Positions 1-10,249 of a stretch of DNA of 64,000 nt are shown in pieces; positions within the stretch are counted from its first letter, which is position 1; every line of letters starts with the position of its first letter. The DNA is taken from contig WNKI01000003.1 of the NCBI GenBank assembly GCA_015350385.1, forward strand, positions 1,893,730 to 1,957,729, in the 5' to 3' direction. The position numbers were made by a program, and so were the translations under genes. Source of the DNA: Aculops lycopersici. Its lineage: Eukaryota; Arthropoda; Arachnida; Trombidiformes; Eriophyidae. Under the pieces are notes generated by a model that ran no database searches, had not been told where the DNA came from, and saw nothing but the letters and a program-made list of their open reading frames with translations.

Positions 1-729
1 TTGATCAATGACAAGAGAGACACTCATTGTTAGCTGAGCATTATCATAAGTTTTAAGTACCCCACTTTTATGACTCCTTGAATCCTAAAGCTTAGATAAC
101 GAGCGATTGAGGTGATGGAAAAGACATCGAGATCAATCGAGGCGCGAGAGCAGCAACAAGTGGTCATTGATTGAAGGTGATGGTAGTTGTTGTTTTGGTT
201 GTTATGTGACGGAATCGTTTCACACATTGTATCTGAATCTAATCACAGAATAAGATGGTCAATGATGCTAACTAGGGCATATTCAATAAAACAACTTTGG
301 GTTTTTTTTCGCAACAAGTTGTTCATAGGCTAGTGGTTAGTTTTATGGCTTAAGACTTTTCTCTTTCCTCCACTATCTCGTGGATTTTGTTTTGTGGGAT
401 ATCAAGTGGAAGTCGTAAAGGTTGAACTAACGCGCAAATGTTTGCTTATTTATCAATATCACATCAGTTGATTCACAACAGTTGATTCTGTTGTGTTTGT
501 TGTTGTTGTTGTTCGATTCGAGTTCTCAAATTTTGTTTCTCAGTGTTTGTCGAGCTTGAGGTTGCTAAAAAATTGAGACGTCCCCAGGTCATTAGAGGCT
601 ATATATAGTTGGTTTAGTCTTTGTTGCCGCAAGCATCTCCTGTCAGGTTATTATGTATATACAATCCAATCTAATTGAATTCGATGCGATGTGATTCGTT
701 CCAATTTGATTCAAAATTTTGCTTGAGCA
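1..729. other. Intergenic left edge
   Basis: No reading frame here looks like a gene. It lies downstream of the minus-strand ZIP transporter and should hold its 3' UTR. I saw no clear AATAAA on the minus strand close to the stop. One copy of the over-represented word CAACAAGTG lies at 154-162. Confidence 0.5.
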
Positions 730-2229
730 TCAATCATGGTGATCCTCGTGCAGTAGCGTCAAAACGAGAACCATCAATGCAAAGCCTCCAATTAAACTGA
801 TGCTCTTGCCTAATCGATTCTTTTCATAAATTTGATCGCCTTTTGGTTGCAAAATTTCAACAAATACAATGTAGAGCAAGGTGCCGGTTGCAAATGATTG
901 TAGCAGTATCATGGCAGGATCATTTGGATTTAGGTTAAGTGAACTCTGCGCTACGACAACCAGAATAATACCTATGGGTGACATAATACTAAAGATACTT
1001 AAATGAAGGAGTGTCCAAAAGTGAGAGTTTAGTGTTGCAGTGAATAGCTCCAATCCAACAACCGCAGCAATAATTAACTTGTGACAACTGATTGCCGTAA
1101 AAATAGTCCAAACTTTCTCAACTGTTCCCTGCGACCCTATGGCAACTCCGTCAAAAATGGCATGCGCCGCAAAGGCCGACACGATGAGCAATCCACGAAT
1201 GAACTTGTAAAACTCCGATCCCGATTTGATGGACTTGCCTGAAATCGAGCCGGAAGTTGAGGAGAGAATATAATTGGCATGGGAGCGGCCTGTTATGCCG
1301 ACAGTATATTGATGATCGCCGCTTGTTGCAAGAATTCCCGTTGTGGACGATGAGTGGCCGCCAACGTTGACAGTCGAGCCGCCGACACTTGTTGTTGATC
1401 CAGTTACATCTTGATTGTTATGATCATTGTTGTTGTTGTTGTTGTTGCTATTATTAACATTGTTATTATTATTGTTATTGATTTGTTGCTGTCGTATTGA
1501 GGGCGGCTCGTCGTCTGGATGAACGGCAGTGTTTTGGTAGCCAATGACTAGGGGCCCATCGGAGTAGGAGCTCGACAAGCCGGAGGTTGTATCACAGGGA
1601 TGCTCATGAGTGTGATTGTTTACAAAACGAACCATCAACAATTCAACTATGTACATAAAAAAGAAGCCACAACACAAAACTATCTCTAGTATTGGAATTT
1701 CATGGTGTCCTCCGTGATCATGTTCATGATCATGATTGTGCTCTGGCACCAGGTTTGAGGCGACTGTGTTGGTAGAATTTGATGTTTGTTCATCTTCATT
1801 TTCATGCATCAACAAGTGGTTATTGCTATTGATTGACTTGTAATTATCATGCATCTCCGGCATCAAGTGACAAAATGCAGTAGCCATGAGAACACCGCCT
1901 CCGGCGTACATGGCATATTGAATGTAGTTTTGTTTTAAAATTATCCTAACCGGCAGGTAGCCACAGATTAAGGTCATTAGGAACAATACAATGCTGGCCA
2001 AGATTTTAGTTTGCGAAATTTGATCAATAAAAATGGAGTCTAAGTTGGAAGTTTGTGTTGAGTTGCTTGTTGGATATGTTACTAGTTGTGATAAATTTGT
2101 GGCTATATTAACTAAAAGTTGTGTTGAATTTGCAGCCGCGGCCGCCGAATCTCCGTGTCCATCGCCATCGAGCAAAGAATCCACCTTGAACAGGTTGTTG
2201 TCACCGTCGCCAACGCTATCCATGGCCAT
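730..2229 (-). CDS. ZIP-family zinc/iron transporter (SLC39A1-3-like)
   Basis: Predicted zinc importer of the ZIP family, subfamily II, a multi-pass protein of the plasma or an internal membrane. The open frame begins at 2244 with TTG; the first ATG is at 2229 and gives about 499 residues in one exon. Visible are TM1 (about 76-98), TM2 with GGGVLMATAFCHLMPE (about 110-125), a His-rich stretch HNHDHEHDHGGHHE just before TM3, and, after a long Asn/Ser/Gly-rich loop, the metal-site helices HAIFDGVAIG (His about 356) and SCHKLIIAAVVGLEL (His about 383). TM7 contains GTLLYIVFVEIL, and the protein ends in HEDHHD. The central loop carries poly-Asn encoded by a GTT/ATT-rich repeat (1427-1485), which lengthens the protein beyond the usual 310-350 residues. 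Family assignment is firm from the TM4/TM5 motifs; which ZIP paralogue it is cannot be decided. Confidence 0.88.
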   Translation of the reverse strand: MAMDSVGDGDNNLFKVDSLLDGDGHGDSAAAAANSTQLLVNIATNLSQLVTYPTSNSTQTSNLDSIFIDQISQTKILASIVLFLMTLICGYLPVRIILKQNYIQYAMYAGGGVLMATAFCHLMPEMHDNYKSINSNNHLLMHENEDEQTSNSTNTVASNLVPEHNHDHEHDHGGHHEIPILEIVLCCGFFFMYIVELLMVRFVNNHTHEHPCDTTSGLSSSYSDGPLVIGYQNTAVHPDDEPPSIRQQQINNNNNNNVNNSNNNNNNNDHNNQDVTGSTTSVGGSTVNVGGHSSSTTGILATSGDHQYTVGITGRSHANYILSSTSGSISGKSIKSGSEFYKFIRGLLIVSAFAAHAIFDGVAIGSQGTVEKVWTIFTAISCHKLIIAAVVGLELFTATLNSHFWTLLHLSIFSIMSPIGIILVVVAQSSLNLNPNDPAMILLQSFATGTLLYIVFVEILQPKGDQIYEKNRLGKSISLIGGFALMVLVLTLLHEDHHD

Positions 2230-2244
2230 AATCTCAGATACCAA

Positions 2245-4868
2245 TACAACTGTCGCACACTACTACTATTGCTTCTACTACCACCACTGTTGTCTCTATT
2301 GTTGTTAATATTATTATTAGTATTGGTATTAATATTATTATGATATAAACTCTCGTCCAACAATATTTGGTGCCACTTGTGGATTCTTTTAGCGCTATGT
2401 GATTGACTCCCTCTCACTATGGCCACTGAAGGTGATTGCTGCCGGTTTTATGCCTACTAATAATTTTGTCTTTACTACTGCTGCTGCTACTTTGACTGTG
2501 ACTGTTGTAAATAAACCAACTAAAACAACGACACCAATGAAAGCTGATGATCGATATGATCTCTTCATCTCGTTAGCTCGCGATGACTTCATGGGTTGAG
2601 TCAGTCAGTCAATCAATCAGAGAGTTGCGCTTTCAATGCAAGTGCCATGCACTGCTGCTGTTGCTGTTGCTGCTGCTGTCCAGATGATTAAATTCCGACC
2701 AACGACTGATAAGCTTCGTGCGCCAGACGACATCCAACACTAAGACAGGAGGATACTTGAGGGTAGCTGGTAAATACACTCGCTTGTTTAGCTAGTCTAT
2801 CGCTGGCTAAATAACCACAACATCAATAATCATCAAGCCGCCAAAAGTTGGTGATAGTAGTGGTAAGTATACAGGTATGCCATAAATGGCTGATATTTCA
2901 CTTGTTTATGTACGATATTTGGGATATTTCTTTCGCACAACAATTGCCCACAGAATTTTTGCAAGTAATTCTCTACAAATTGTTTCGAAATTTCCCTCGA
3001 TTCTGAACAACTAGGGAAAACTGTGTAAAGTCAAACAAGTTTCCCATTTGCTGCTAACACTATCACTAATACTTCCAGTTCTACTTTCAATCTCTTGCGC
3101 CACATTTGAGTTTTGCGACATTAGAATCGACAAGCTGGATTAATCCTAAGCCACTGAGGAGGAGAAGGAGAAGAAGGCAGCCACTTGTTGCCGAGACAAA
3201 TCTGCGATTCGCTTCACTCGTCAATGGTGATGCGACCACCAAGGCTCTAATGGATAAACAAAACTACTCACAATGATAAGGGCGCTTTCGTTCCTGGTTC
3301 TCAAATCCAATGACGGATCGACGAGACCGCGAACAAATGAGGCAGTAGCAAAGGGGGGAGGGAGCATCGTAACGGAAATATCAAGCTAATTTCTATGTGA
3401 ATTATGTCTAGCGAGCTAATTGATTTTGCACTCGTCATTTACATCAGGCACTCAACTACTGGTACTAATATCGTCACAACAACAATAATAATAATAATAA
3501 TGGGCTCAACTCAACTAAGTTCAACTCGACCAGTGATGCACAACAGGTGGCAACTGATTTACCTGACGCTGTCAAATCGACTGTTCAAATCATCAGCCAC
3601 TCAGTCCATTGGAGTGAGTTGGTTAGTTGAACTCCCTGCTAGACTAGTTATTTTCGACTCCGACTCAAACTCAAACTCAAACTCCAACTCCAACACCAAC
3701 ACCAACACCCACTTGTTGCCTGCATGCCTACCTGACCGACTAACTACTACTGCTGCCACTACTGCCTGCCTGCCTGCCTACTCAATTGTCCTTCAGCAGC
3801 AGGCTGACTGACCTGATTCGTTGCGCCCCCTAAAATCGCCTACAGGCACCAACATAGTGTAGCAGCACAATACTACTCCTAAGCGCCACTTGCGAGCTTG
3901 CTAGTCATAATACGAATACTGGACGGGTAATTCAAATGCAACAAGTGACAACCTCATCATCACCACCGCCATCGCCACCACCGCCACCAACGCTGCTACC
4001 AGCGCCGCCGAGAACAGCTAGTTGGAATGAAATTCGAGCTTGAAACGGGCGAGCAACAACATGGCCGCTCGCCGCCTTGTCTCTGTCTGGGCGACGACTT
4101 TTGTCACTGGCAGTCTGTTTGTTCCAGCCAATCCGTCGTTCGGTGGGCCTGACAAGACACTCTCTAACAAGAGGTTGGCGCCACTTTTATTTGCGAGACG
4201 ACGACGAGATATACAAGGGCAAAAACGAGCCAAGAGTTGAGTTGCAGACGCAAAGACGGCGGAGATGGATACGAATACAAGACACAGACACACGAGCTAA
4301 GATTAGCCGCTCGTGTTACAGTTCGAGCCACCGACAGGACGGATTGAGGAAAACAAGTGGACAGCAAATGGCGCTCTTGACAACCTTAAACAACCAATGC
4401 AAAAAAGCCAAAAATCTCTCATTGCTTGTCTGTCCGTCTGTCTGTGTCTGTCTGTCTTTCTATCTATCCAACCATTTGTCTGACTAACTGCTTTTGTGTT
4501 TGACGCAAGAGAGATGCTCATAACAAGTTGCTGTTACGGGTGCAAATTTGACACTCGCGCGAGCCACACTCGCTGCTTAACTTTCTCCAGCTGGCTTGCC
4601 AGGAATTGTCAAGCTAATGAGCTCACCCCGTTAACCGACCGCGTGGCCCTCACGCGGTTCAATTTTCATGGGACAGGCAAGAGTTTAGGCAAATTTCTGG
4701 TCCACTTTTTCTCTCTCCCTCTCGCTTTCAAGTTGAGTTACTAACACGGATTGAGAGTAAAAAATAGAGGAGAATAGGAAATAGCAGAGATAAAAAATCT
4801 ACTTCTAATCGTCTTATCCGATCCAATCCGATCCAATTAAAGTCAAATGAAAAAAATCACCTACTTAC
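2245..4868. other. Space between ZIP and FGF-like genes; missing FGF exon(s) expected here
   Basis: Contains simple repeats: an ACTCAA/CCAACA-type run at about 3657-3712 and a TGTC-type run at about 4425-4465. The remaining exon or exons of the minus-strand FGF-like gene should lie here, since the ZIP gene follows, but I could not find a segment with the expected C-x-F-x-E and Trp-Tyr signature. The open frames present on both strands look like chance frames. Copies of CAACAAGTG/CACTTGTTG lie at 3182, 3710 and 3939. Confidence 0.4.
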
Positions 4869-6125
4869 CCTAGCCTCCAAGTTACCCAACTTGTCGAAGC
4901 AAATATAAAGCTCCGTTAGGTTTGAGCGTAACCTGACCTCAGTGTGGGCCGCCACCTTATTGTTAGCAACTCGCGACCTTCGTTTCCTCTCACGAATGCC
5001 ACTTGTCTTGTTCGTGGACGTGGTTATACTAGTTGTTGCTGCTTCTGCTTTAGCACAATTGCTTGCTGCTAGATTAATTGGATCACAGATCTTAGTTGTC
5101 GTCGTCGAGTTGTTGCTAACAATTATATTGATATTAATATTTGGTGGCGTCGCCGTCGCTAGCTCCTCTCTTTGCTCTTGTTGCTCTTCTAAAACCACTT
5201 CGCGTTTCTCAACTCTATGCGCTTCATTTAAATCTTGCCCATTAGTTGATTGGGACGCGTCCATTGCACCTGTTGTTCTATTTAATGTTGTTGTTGTTGC
5301 AGCAACTTCCACTAATTGACTACTACTACTACCTGTTGAGTTGTTTCTATTGTCACTCTTGAGCACCTGTTGACTACTTGTTGAAGATGTTGAGATACTA
5401 CTATCACTATCACTTGCTCTGCTATCAGCCAAAACGACAACTTGATTTGTCCTATTCCTTGTCCCAATACCAAGCTCCTCGCTTTCGTTTTCGCTTTCGT
5501 TTTCGTTTTCGCTTGAAGATGTTAAAACTTTTGCACTTACAATCTCAACGGTAAATATATTGGACAACAATTTTATTCTAGATGCATCATTTGCGTTCAA
5601 AGTTTGATGCAACTTTGCACTAATCATTGGCCTCTTGTTGCTCCGTTTCACTTTTAAATAAACCCTCTTCATAGAGCACCTGTTTAAGAAGATGACATTA
5701 TTTTTATCTAGATGAATAACAATGTTCCTAGGCGGCGCCTGCAGTGGCTGTTGCAAATTAGTCACCTGTTGTTGTTGTTGCTGCTGCTGCTGCTGATTGT
5801 TTGAGCTACCCGGCGGAGGTGGAGGTGAAGAAGATGATGATGGCAGGTAATTAACAGGATCTGTCGTGGGCTCTTGTCGGGGTTGCAATTGATGGAGATG
5901 GTGTGGTTTAAGTGATAGAAGATTTTGTTTCTCTTGTAGTTGTGGCTGTTCGTGTTTTTGTAGTTTTAATTGAGGTCCTTGAGGTTGCTGTTCTAATTGT
6001 TGTTCTTGTTGCTGGTGGTTCAATTGTGTGTGTGGGCTGCATAGATTCAGGATATAAATGGCAAAGGTGATTAGCAAAATTAGCGACGGCGTCAGGAGTA
6101 TCCACTTCTTCGCATTAAGAAGCAT
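4869..6125 (-). CDS. FGF-like ligand, first exon (partial gene)
   Basis: The first exon starts at ATG 6125 and ends at the donor AGG|gtaagt at 4869, giving 419 residues in phase 0. A hydrophobic segment at residues 8-29 acts as signal peptide or signal anchor. A poly-Gln/Pro region follows to about residue 130. The segment around 135-200 (containing NRCSMKRVYLKVKRSNKRP, then IFTVEIVSAK) resembles the first beta-trefoil strands of FGF8-type ligands. The end of the exon, VRLRSNLTELYICFDKLGNLEAR (394-419 in part), matches the FGF pattern Leu-Tyr-[IL]-x-x-[DN]-Lys-x-Gly-x-Leu. Between these halves lies an insertion of about 190 Ser/Asn/Thr/Glu-rich residues ending in RERKRRSR (378-385), a furin-like basic cluster. 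The C-terminal trefoil exon was not found, so this is a partial model. Homology to FGF is inferred from short motifs; a branchless-like role is possible but not shown. Confidence 0.55.
5767..5804. repeat. Gln-encoding TTG/CTG microsatellite inside the FGF-like exon
   Basis: A run of TTG and CTG triplets read on the minus strand as CAA/CAG encodes about ten glutamines in a row within the linker between the signal segment and the trefoil region. Confidence 0.8.
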
Positions 6126-6689
6126 GTAGATGGCTGCTGCACTTGCTGCTGCGAAAATTAGTAAATAAATATGATAGTCTTGACATTACATAGTTTGCTT
6201 CTATGTTTGCAGACTTTTTCTTGTGCTTCGTCTTTTGAGCTACGATTTGATCTATCTAGCTGGTCACTTCCGCTCCCTCTCTCTTCTCTTCTCTCTACGA
6301 CCTCAAACTATCTGATTTCATACAGCATACATCAATTGTAATCAATTATCATCATCATGAGTAATAATTATTATCAAGCGGTTAGATAACTACTTTACTG
6401 TCAAGGTGATTGATCTACGTGAACTCTAGGGATAGATTGAAAACTACACTACTACGACTACACTCTGTCTCAACCTCGTGACTCTCCGACTCTGACTGGC
6501 GCCGCTCGCTCGTCTCGTTCAGCCGCCGTCTCGAATGGTCAGCGCTCTTCAGATTGTGTTTGCTGTGGCAGCGGCGCCCACTTCTGGCACAACCACTTGT
6601 GGATTCAGTCCGGCGGCCAGCGCTGCTCACAACTCAAGTCGTGGCCAGTGCTTCAGACGGCTCGCGGTGCGCGCTTGCGCATTTGACGC
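6126..6689. other. Upstream region of the FGF-like gene
   Basis: No gene is evident between the FGF-like start codon and the transposon. Frames present on both strands have no recognisable features. The promoter of the FGF-like gene should lie here, but I see no clear TATA box. Confidence 0.4.
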
Positions 6690-6691
6690 TA

Positions 6692-6717
6692 CACTGGCCG
6701 TCAGGTTTTTTGCCCCA
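6692..6717. repeat. Left inverted terminal repeat of the Tc1-type element
   Basis: This 26-bp sequence is identical to the reverse complement of 7994-8019. TA lies immediately outside at 6690-6691. Confidence 0.95.
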
Positions 6718-6801
6718 CGGAGATTCAATGAGAGAATAAAAACAACACAGAGTTTTGTGCACAGATGCGCCAAGTTTAATGCCCCACTTGTATGAAAAAA
6801 A

Positions 6802-7797
6802 TCAATCAATTTTGTCACCGCGCTTCTCAATGACAGCGATGTGACGTTTTCTTACAGAATCGTACAATTTTTTTATGTCTGAAGCGAGCTCGGTGTTGAT
6901 CTTGATGACCGCCTCTTCGATGGCTTGCCAGAGCTCGTCTTTTGTTTTGTATTGAGCTTTTTCCTTGTAGACGATCTCTACCATCATGCTCCATACATTC
7001 TCAATAATATTGAGATCTGGGCTGCGCGCTGGCCATTCAAAAGTTCGAACTTGCAGCCGACTCAGGTGAGCGCGAGTTTCGGCTGAAGCGTGAATAGAGC
7101 AGTTGTCTTGCTGCAGAATCCAGTTGCCAACTCCAAACATGTCGTCTATGAATGGCACAGCTTGGTTGAGGATTTCGGCACAGAAAGCAGCACTATTGAA
7201 CTTACCATCTATGCGCAGCAGGTAGAGAAAGTTCGGCGGCAGTAGCGCCCCCCAGACCATGATTCCGCCCCCGTTGTTCTGCCGCTTGTTGAGCTGCACA
7301 GGGCGCCCCTCGTCGGTATACGACGACCAAGAGTCTGGGCCATCCATTGAGAACCTTTTCTCGTCTGTGAACACAGTGATGTCCCACTGGTGGTTCTCCG
7401 CTATCCACTTCCTGGCTGCTGCAAGTCGCGCGCGTTTGTGTGCCGCCGACAACTGGATTAACTTGGTGGCCGGCTGATAGTCGAATCTGCACAATTTGAG
7501 GGCCCTTTGCATTGTGCGAATGGAAACATGGCCAAGTCCTAGCTCAGATTGCACAATTCGGCTGGTGGTTCGCGCTTTCGAACTTTGCCTTTCTCGCACA
7601 GTTCTCTTGATTTTGGTGATTTCGCGCGGTCCGATCAGTGGTTTTGGCCCAGTCTTACCTTTCTGCCTGTCCTTGGGCCTGTTCAATATTCGGCGGATGG
7701 TCGATCGGTCAATATGGAGCACTTTTCCTATCTCGCCATTGCTTTTGCCGTCCTTGTGCATTTGCTCAATAATTTCAATAACTTGCTCGTTATACAT
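6802..7797 (-). CDS. Tc1-like transposase (DD34E)
   Basis: Transposase of 331 residues, a normal length for Tc1-type enzymes, that would cut and join the element's ends in the nucleus. The N-terminus (about 1-45) holds a helix-turn-helix ending in IDRSTIRRILNRPK, followed by a GRPR-like basic linker KGKTGPKPLIGPREITKIK and a second DNA-binding region to about residue 120. The catalytic triad is visible: Asp in TVFTDEKRFS, Asp in ILQQDNCSIH and Glu in SPDLNIIENVW, with 34 residues between the last two (DD34E). No frameshift or stop interrupts it, so it may still be active. ATG at 7797 is the first methionine and lies about 200 bp inside the right terminal repeat, which is usual. Confidence 0.95.
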   Translation of the reverse strand: MYNEQVIEIIEQMHKDGKSNGEIGKVLHIDRSTIRRILNRPKDRQKGKTGPKPLIGPREITKIKRTVRERQSSKARTTSRIVQSELGLGHVSIRTMQRALKLCRFDYQPATKLIQLSAAHKRARLAAARKWIAENHQWDITVFTDEKRFSMDGPDSWSSYTDEGRPVQLNKRQNNGGGIMVWGALLPPNFLYLLRIDGKFNSAAFCAEILNQAVPFIDDMFGVGNWILQQDNCSIHASAETRAHLSRLQVRTFEWPARSPDLNIIENVWSMMVEIVYKEKAQYKTKDELWQAIEEAVIKINTELASDIKKLYDSVRKRHIAVIEKRGDKID

Positions 7798-7993
7798 TTC
7801 TGTGCAGGTTTTGGTGGTGGCCTATAGGCTGATCAACAATAAATAGGTGGAAAACTGTGCAAAAAATAACTCTCAGGTGAAATATGGAACAGAATTGGAG
7901 GTGGTGCAAATAATTTGGCGCAGTGTTTACGTTTATTAAAGCGAATTTCCCATAGAAACCAACGTGCGCACAGAAAAACAATTGAAAAACTCA

Positions 7994-8019
7994 TGGGGCA
8001 AAAAACCTGACGGCCAGTG
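7994..8019. repeat. Right inverted terminal repeat of the Tc1-type element
   Basis: This is the exact inverted copy of 6692-6717, with TA at 8020-8021 outside it. Confidence 0.95.
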
Positions 8020-8235
8020 TAGTCCCGATTCAGAAGCGTACCAAAGCATTCCCCTTGGACTAGGCGCCCGTAAGTGGCAACCGCGATGGTCTCCATCGAT
8101 CAAGACCATCCCCAAACTCCCCAGTGGGCAACGTGTTTTTGCATCAGACGAAGGGAAAGCAGCGAGTGTCGACCCCGAGTGGAGTGTTCAAGTTTATCAG
8201 CACACTAACTAACTATCTTGTCTTGTCTTGTCTTG

Positions 8236-8430
8236 ATGCAAACAGCTGCAAGACAGGAGGAGAGAGAAAAAACGTCCGCCAGTTCGCATCAACAAGTGGG
8301 CGCCGCCAACTCTGGAATTCAACATCGCGCTTTCAGCTGCGGCGGTTGCAATGGCCGCGGTGGCGTCAACTGCGGCGGCGGCGGCAAGTCAATGGATCAA
8401 TCAAGTTACGATGATGACGAGCTACTTTGA
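8236..8430 (+). CDS. Possible small coding exon, unrecognised
   Basis: A short GC-rich frame from ATG 8236 to TGA 8430 ends in a Gly/Cys-rich segment (SCGGCNGRGGVNCGGGGK) and an acidic tail SYDDDELL. A pyrimidine-rich tract (repeated CTTGT, about 8216-8235) followed by AAACAG at 8241-8246 could alternatively be a 3' splice site, making this a terminal exon. No homology is recognised and no partner exon was found; it may be chance. Confidence 0.18.
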   Translation: MQTAARQEEREKTSASSHQQVGAANSGIQHRAFSCGGCNGRGGVNCGGGGKSMDQSSYDDDELL

Positions 8431-8573
8431 GTCTCTTGAATGGAGATTGACTGCAAAAGAGTGAAAGTGGGCCAATTATAAGAGTATGACGTCGAGAGCG
8501 GAGGAACCGACGACAACGTCGCAAGTTACTGCTGCTGATGCTCCTCCTCGTGATGCCGCCTGATTATTATTCG

Positions 8574-8575
<2 letters not shown>

Positions 8576-8623
<48 letters not shown>
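8576..8623. repeat. (ATT)n microsatellite
   Basis: About sixteen tandem ATT units lie in an intergenic stretch. Confidence 0.95.
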
Positions 8624-8625
<2 letters not shown>

Positions 8626-8940
8626 ACTATTAATGCTAGTAAGATTATTATGCAGATTTTTCCCTTAAAGTCAGCCTCTCCGAATCTCTATGAGCTTGTG
8701 TTTGCTAAAAACTTCTCAACTAATTGATTATTCTGCGATCTATTCTGCTGACCCATCGACTCAAGTCAGTGAGCGGCTCCTCATTAACCTTAACCTTGAA
8801 CTTCTAGCCCCTCGTCTCCTTCCATCCAATCGATGAATGTTAATTAGGCTACTACCTGGGGGGCTCCTCTCTTTCCAGAGGGAGAGAGAGACTCGCTGTC
8901 CGAGTTTGAAATTCCAACCGCCAACGAGTTTTAATCAGCC

Positions 8941-9129
8941 ACTTGCGCTGCTCACCATCGAGGCGCCAACGTTGGCCGCACTTCCGGCCGTCGCGGCCGT
9001 CGCGGCCGCAGCCGGTCCGCCGGCAGTTCCATTCATTTGCGCCAACGTAAACACAGAGGAGCGCGAGAAGTCGGCCACAATGAGAAAGTACGAGGCGCAG
9101 GCGGCGGCGGTCTGTGTGTTTTTCAGCAA
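8941..9129 (-). CDS. GC-rich candidate exon, unrecognised
   Basis: This GC-rich island is open on both strands. On the minus strand it reads SYFLIVADFSRSSVFTLAQ and then an Ala-rich stretch, followed by a possible donor ATG|gtgagc near 8957. On the plus strand it is also open. The base composition differs from the surrounding AT-rich DNA, which could mean an exon or a CpG-rich promoter. No homology is recognised. Confidence 0.15.
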
Positions 9130-10249
9130 ACCGAGTTGGAGTTCCGGTCGGTGGTTAGTATTGTATTGTTTTAGTTCAATTCAGTTTAGTTCAGTTCAAA
9201 TCAGTTTGGTCAAACAGGAAGAAGAAGAAGAGTTAGGTTAGCGATGAGCGGAGTCGTTAAATTTGACGCCCAAGTGAGTGGTTGTCGTTTGTTAAGTTGA
9301 TGGAAATTGAAAAGAGAGAGACAGAAGAGGAATTGGGGCAGGAGTTGGAGTCTCTCTCCCAATTGGGAGAGAGACTCAAAGTTTTTGTTTGCCAACCACG
9401 GCTAGTGTAATTAATCATGGCCTCACTTAAGCGAGCCCGTGGTCAAATGGAAGCAGCTAAAGTTTTAGCCGAAGTGAAAGTGTTTGCTTGCAGTTATTTT
9501 AAATCTCCAAACTCTTAAGCTAAACCCATTGACTTCGACACGAATGCCACTTCATACAATTATTGAGCGGCCAGCGATTAGCTGTAGGCTTCATTGTAAA
9601 GTTTGGCTAAAATTGAGAGCAAACAAGCTGCTAACAAATCTGCTAACTTGCGCGGCGCGAGTTAGCTCCCACTTTACTGACACTCAAGCACCAAACGAGA
9701 CAACCAGCTATTGCCATCCATTGTCTCACACATTGGCTACTCCCACAAGTGGTTGTTGTTGGATTGGCTATGTATGTTCATGTATGAGTAGTGGTAGTAG
9801 TAGCAACGTGTTGCTGCTAACAAGCCTGCGACTCTCGAAAAAACTCGACGATGGCCGCAGGGCTAGCCGTTTGGAAAGAGCGAGATTCTGAAACGGGAGC
9901 CAACTGGGCGCCAGTTCTGGAGAGTATCGAGGGTGTGGCTGCTCTTTTAAGTCCACATCTCTCGACTCCTGGAACGAGAGAGTTGAAATATAAAAATTGA
10001 AATGAAATGTGAAATATTTTCCATGTCCATTCATCGCTAAGCGTTCTAGTTTTGTGGGAGGTCCTCAAAGAATCGAGAAGAGAAAGGGAACGGTTCACTT
10101 ATTTCAGTTCCGGTTCCAGTTCAACTCCGCCTCGCCGCGCGCCGCTCAGTATCCGTTCGATTCAGTTAATAATATAATGAGCAACATTATAATAGAATTA
10201 TTATCATCTTCCGTGGCGAATGTCTCGCAGTGGAAGCGAGTTTGTTTGT

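Larger units (their letters stand above)
6690..8021 (-). mobile_element. Tc1/mariner-superfamily DNA transposon, apparently intact
   Basis: The element is 1,328 bp (6692-8019) bounded by perfect 26-bp inverted terminal repeats at 6692-6717 and 7994-8019, each starting CACTGGCCGTCAGG from the outside. A TA dinucleotide flanks each end (6690-6691 and 8020-8021), the target duplication expected of Tc1/mariner elements. Similarity of the two ends may continue weakly further inward. Between the repeats is a single uninterrupted minus-strand transposase gene. Identical ends and an open frame suggest a recent insertion. It lies between genes and interrupts no recognised exon. Confidence 0.93.

Noticed and set aside
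2112..2592. Overlapping minus-strand frames beside the ZIP start, considered as the missing FGF exon
   Set aside because: No C-x-F-x-E or Trp-Tyr signature and no acceptor in the right phase; they overlap the ZIP coding region or its leader.
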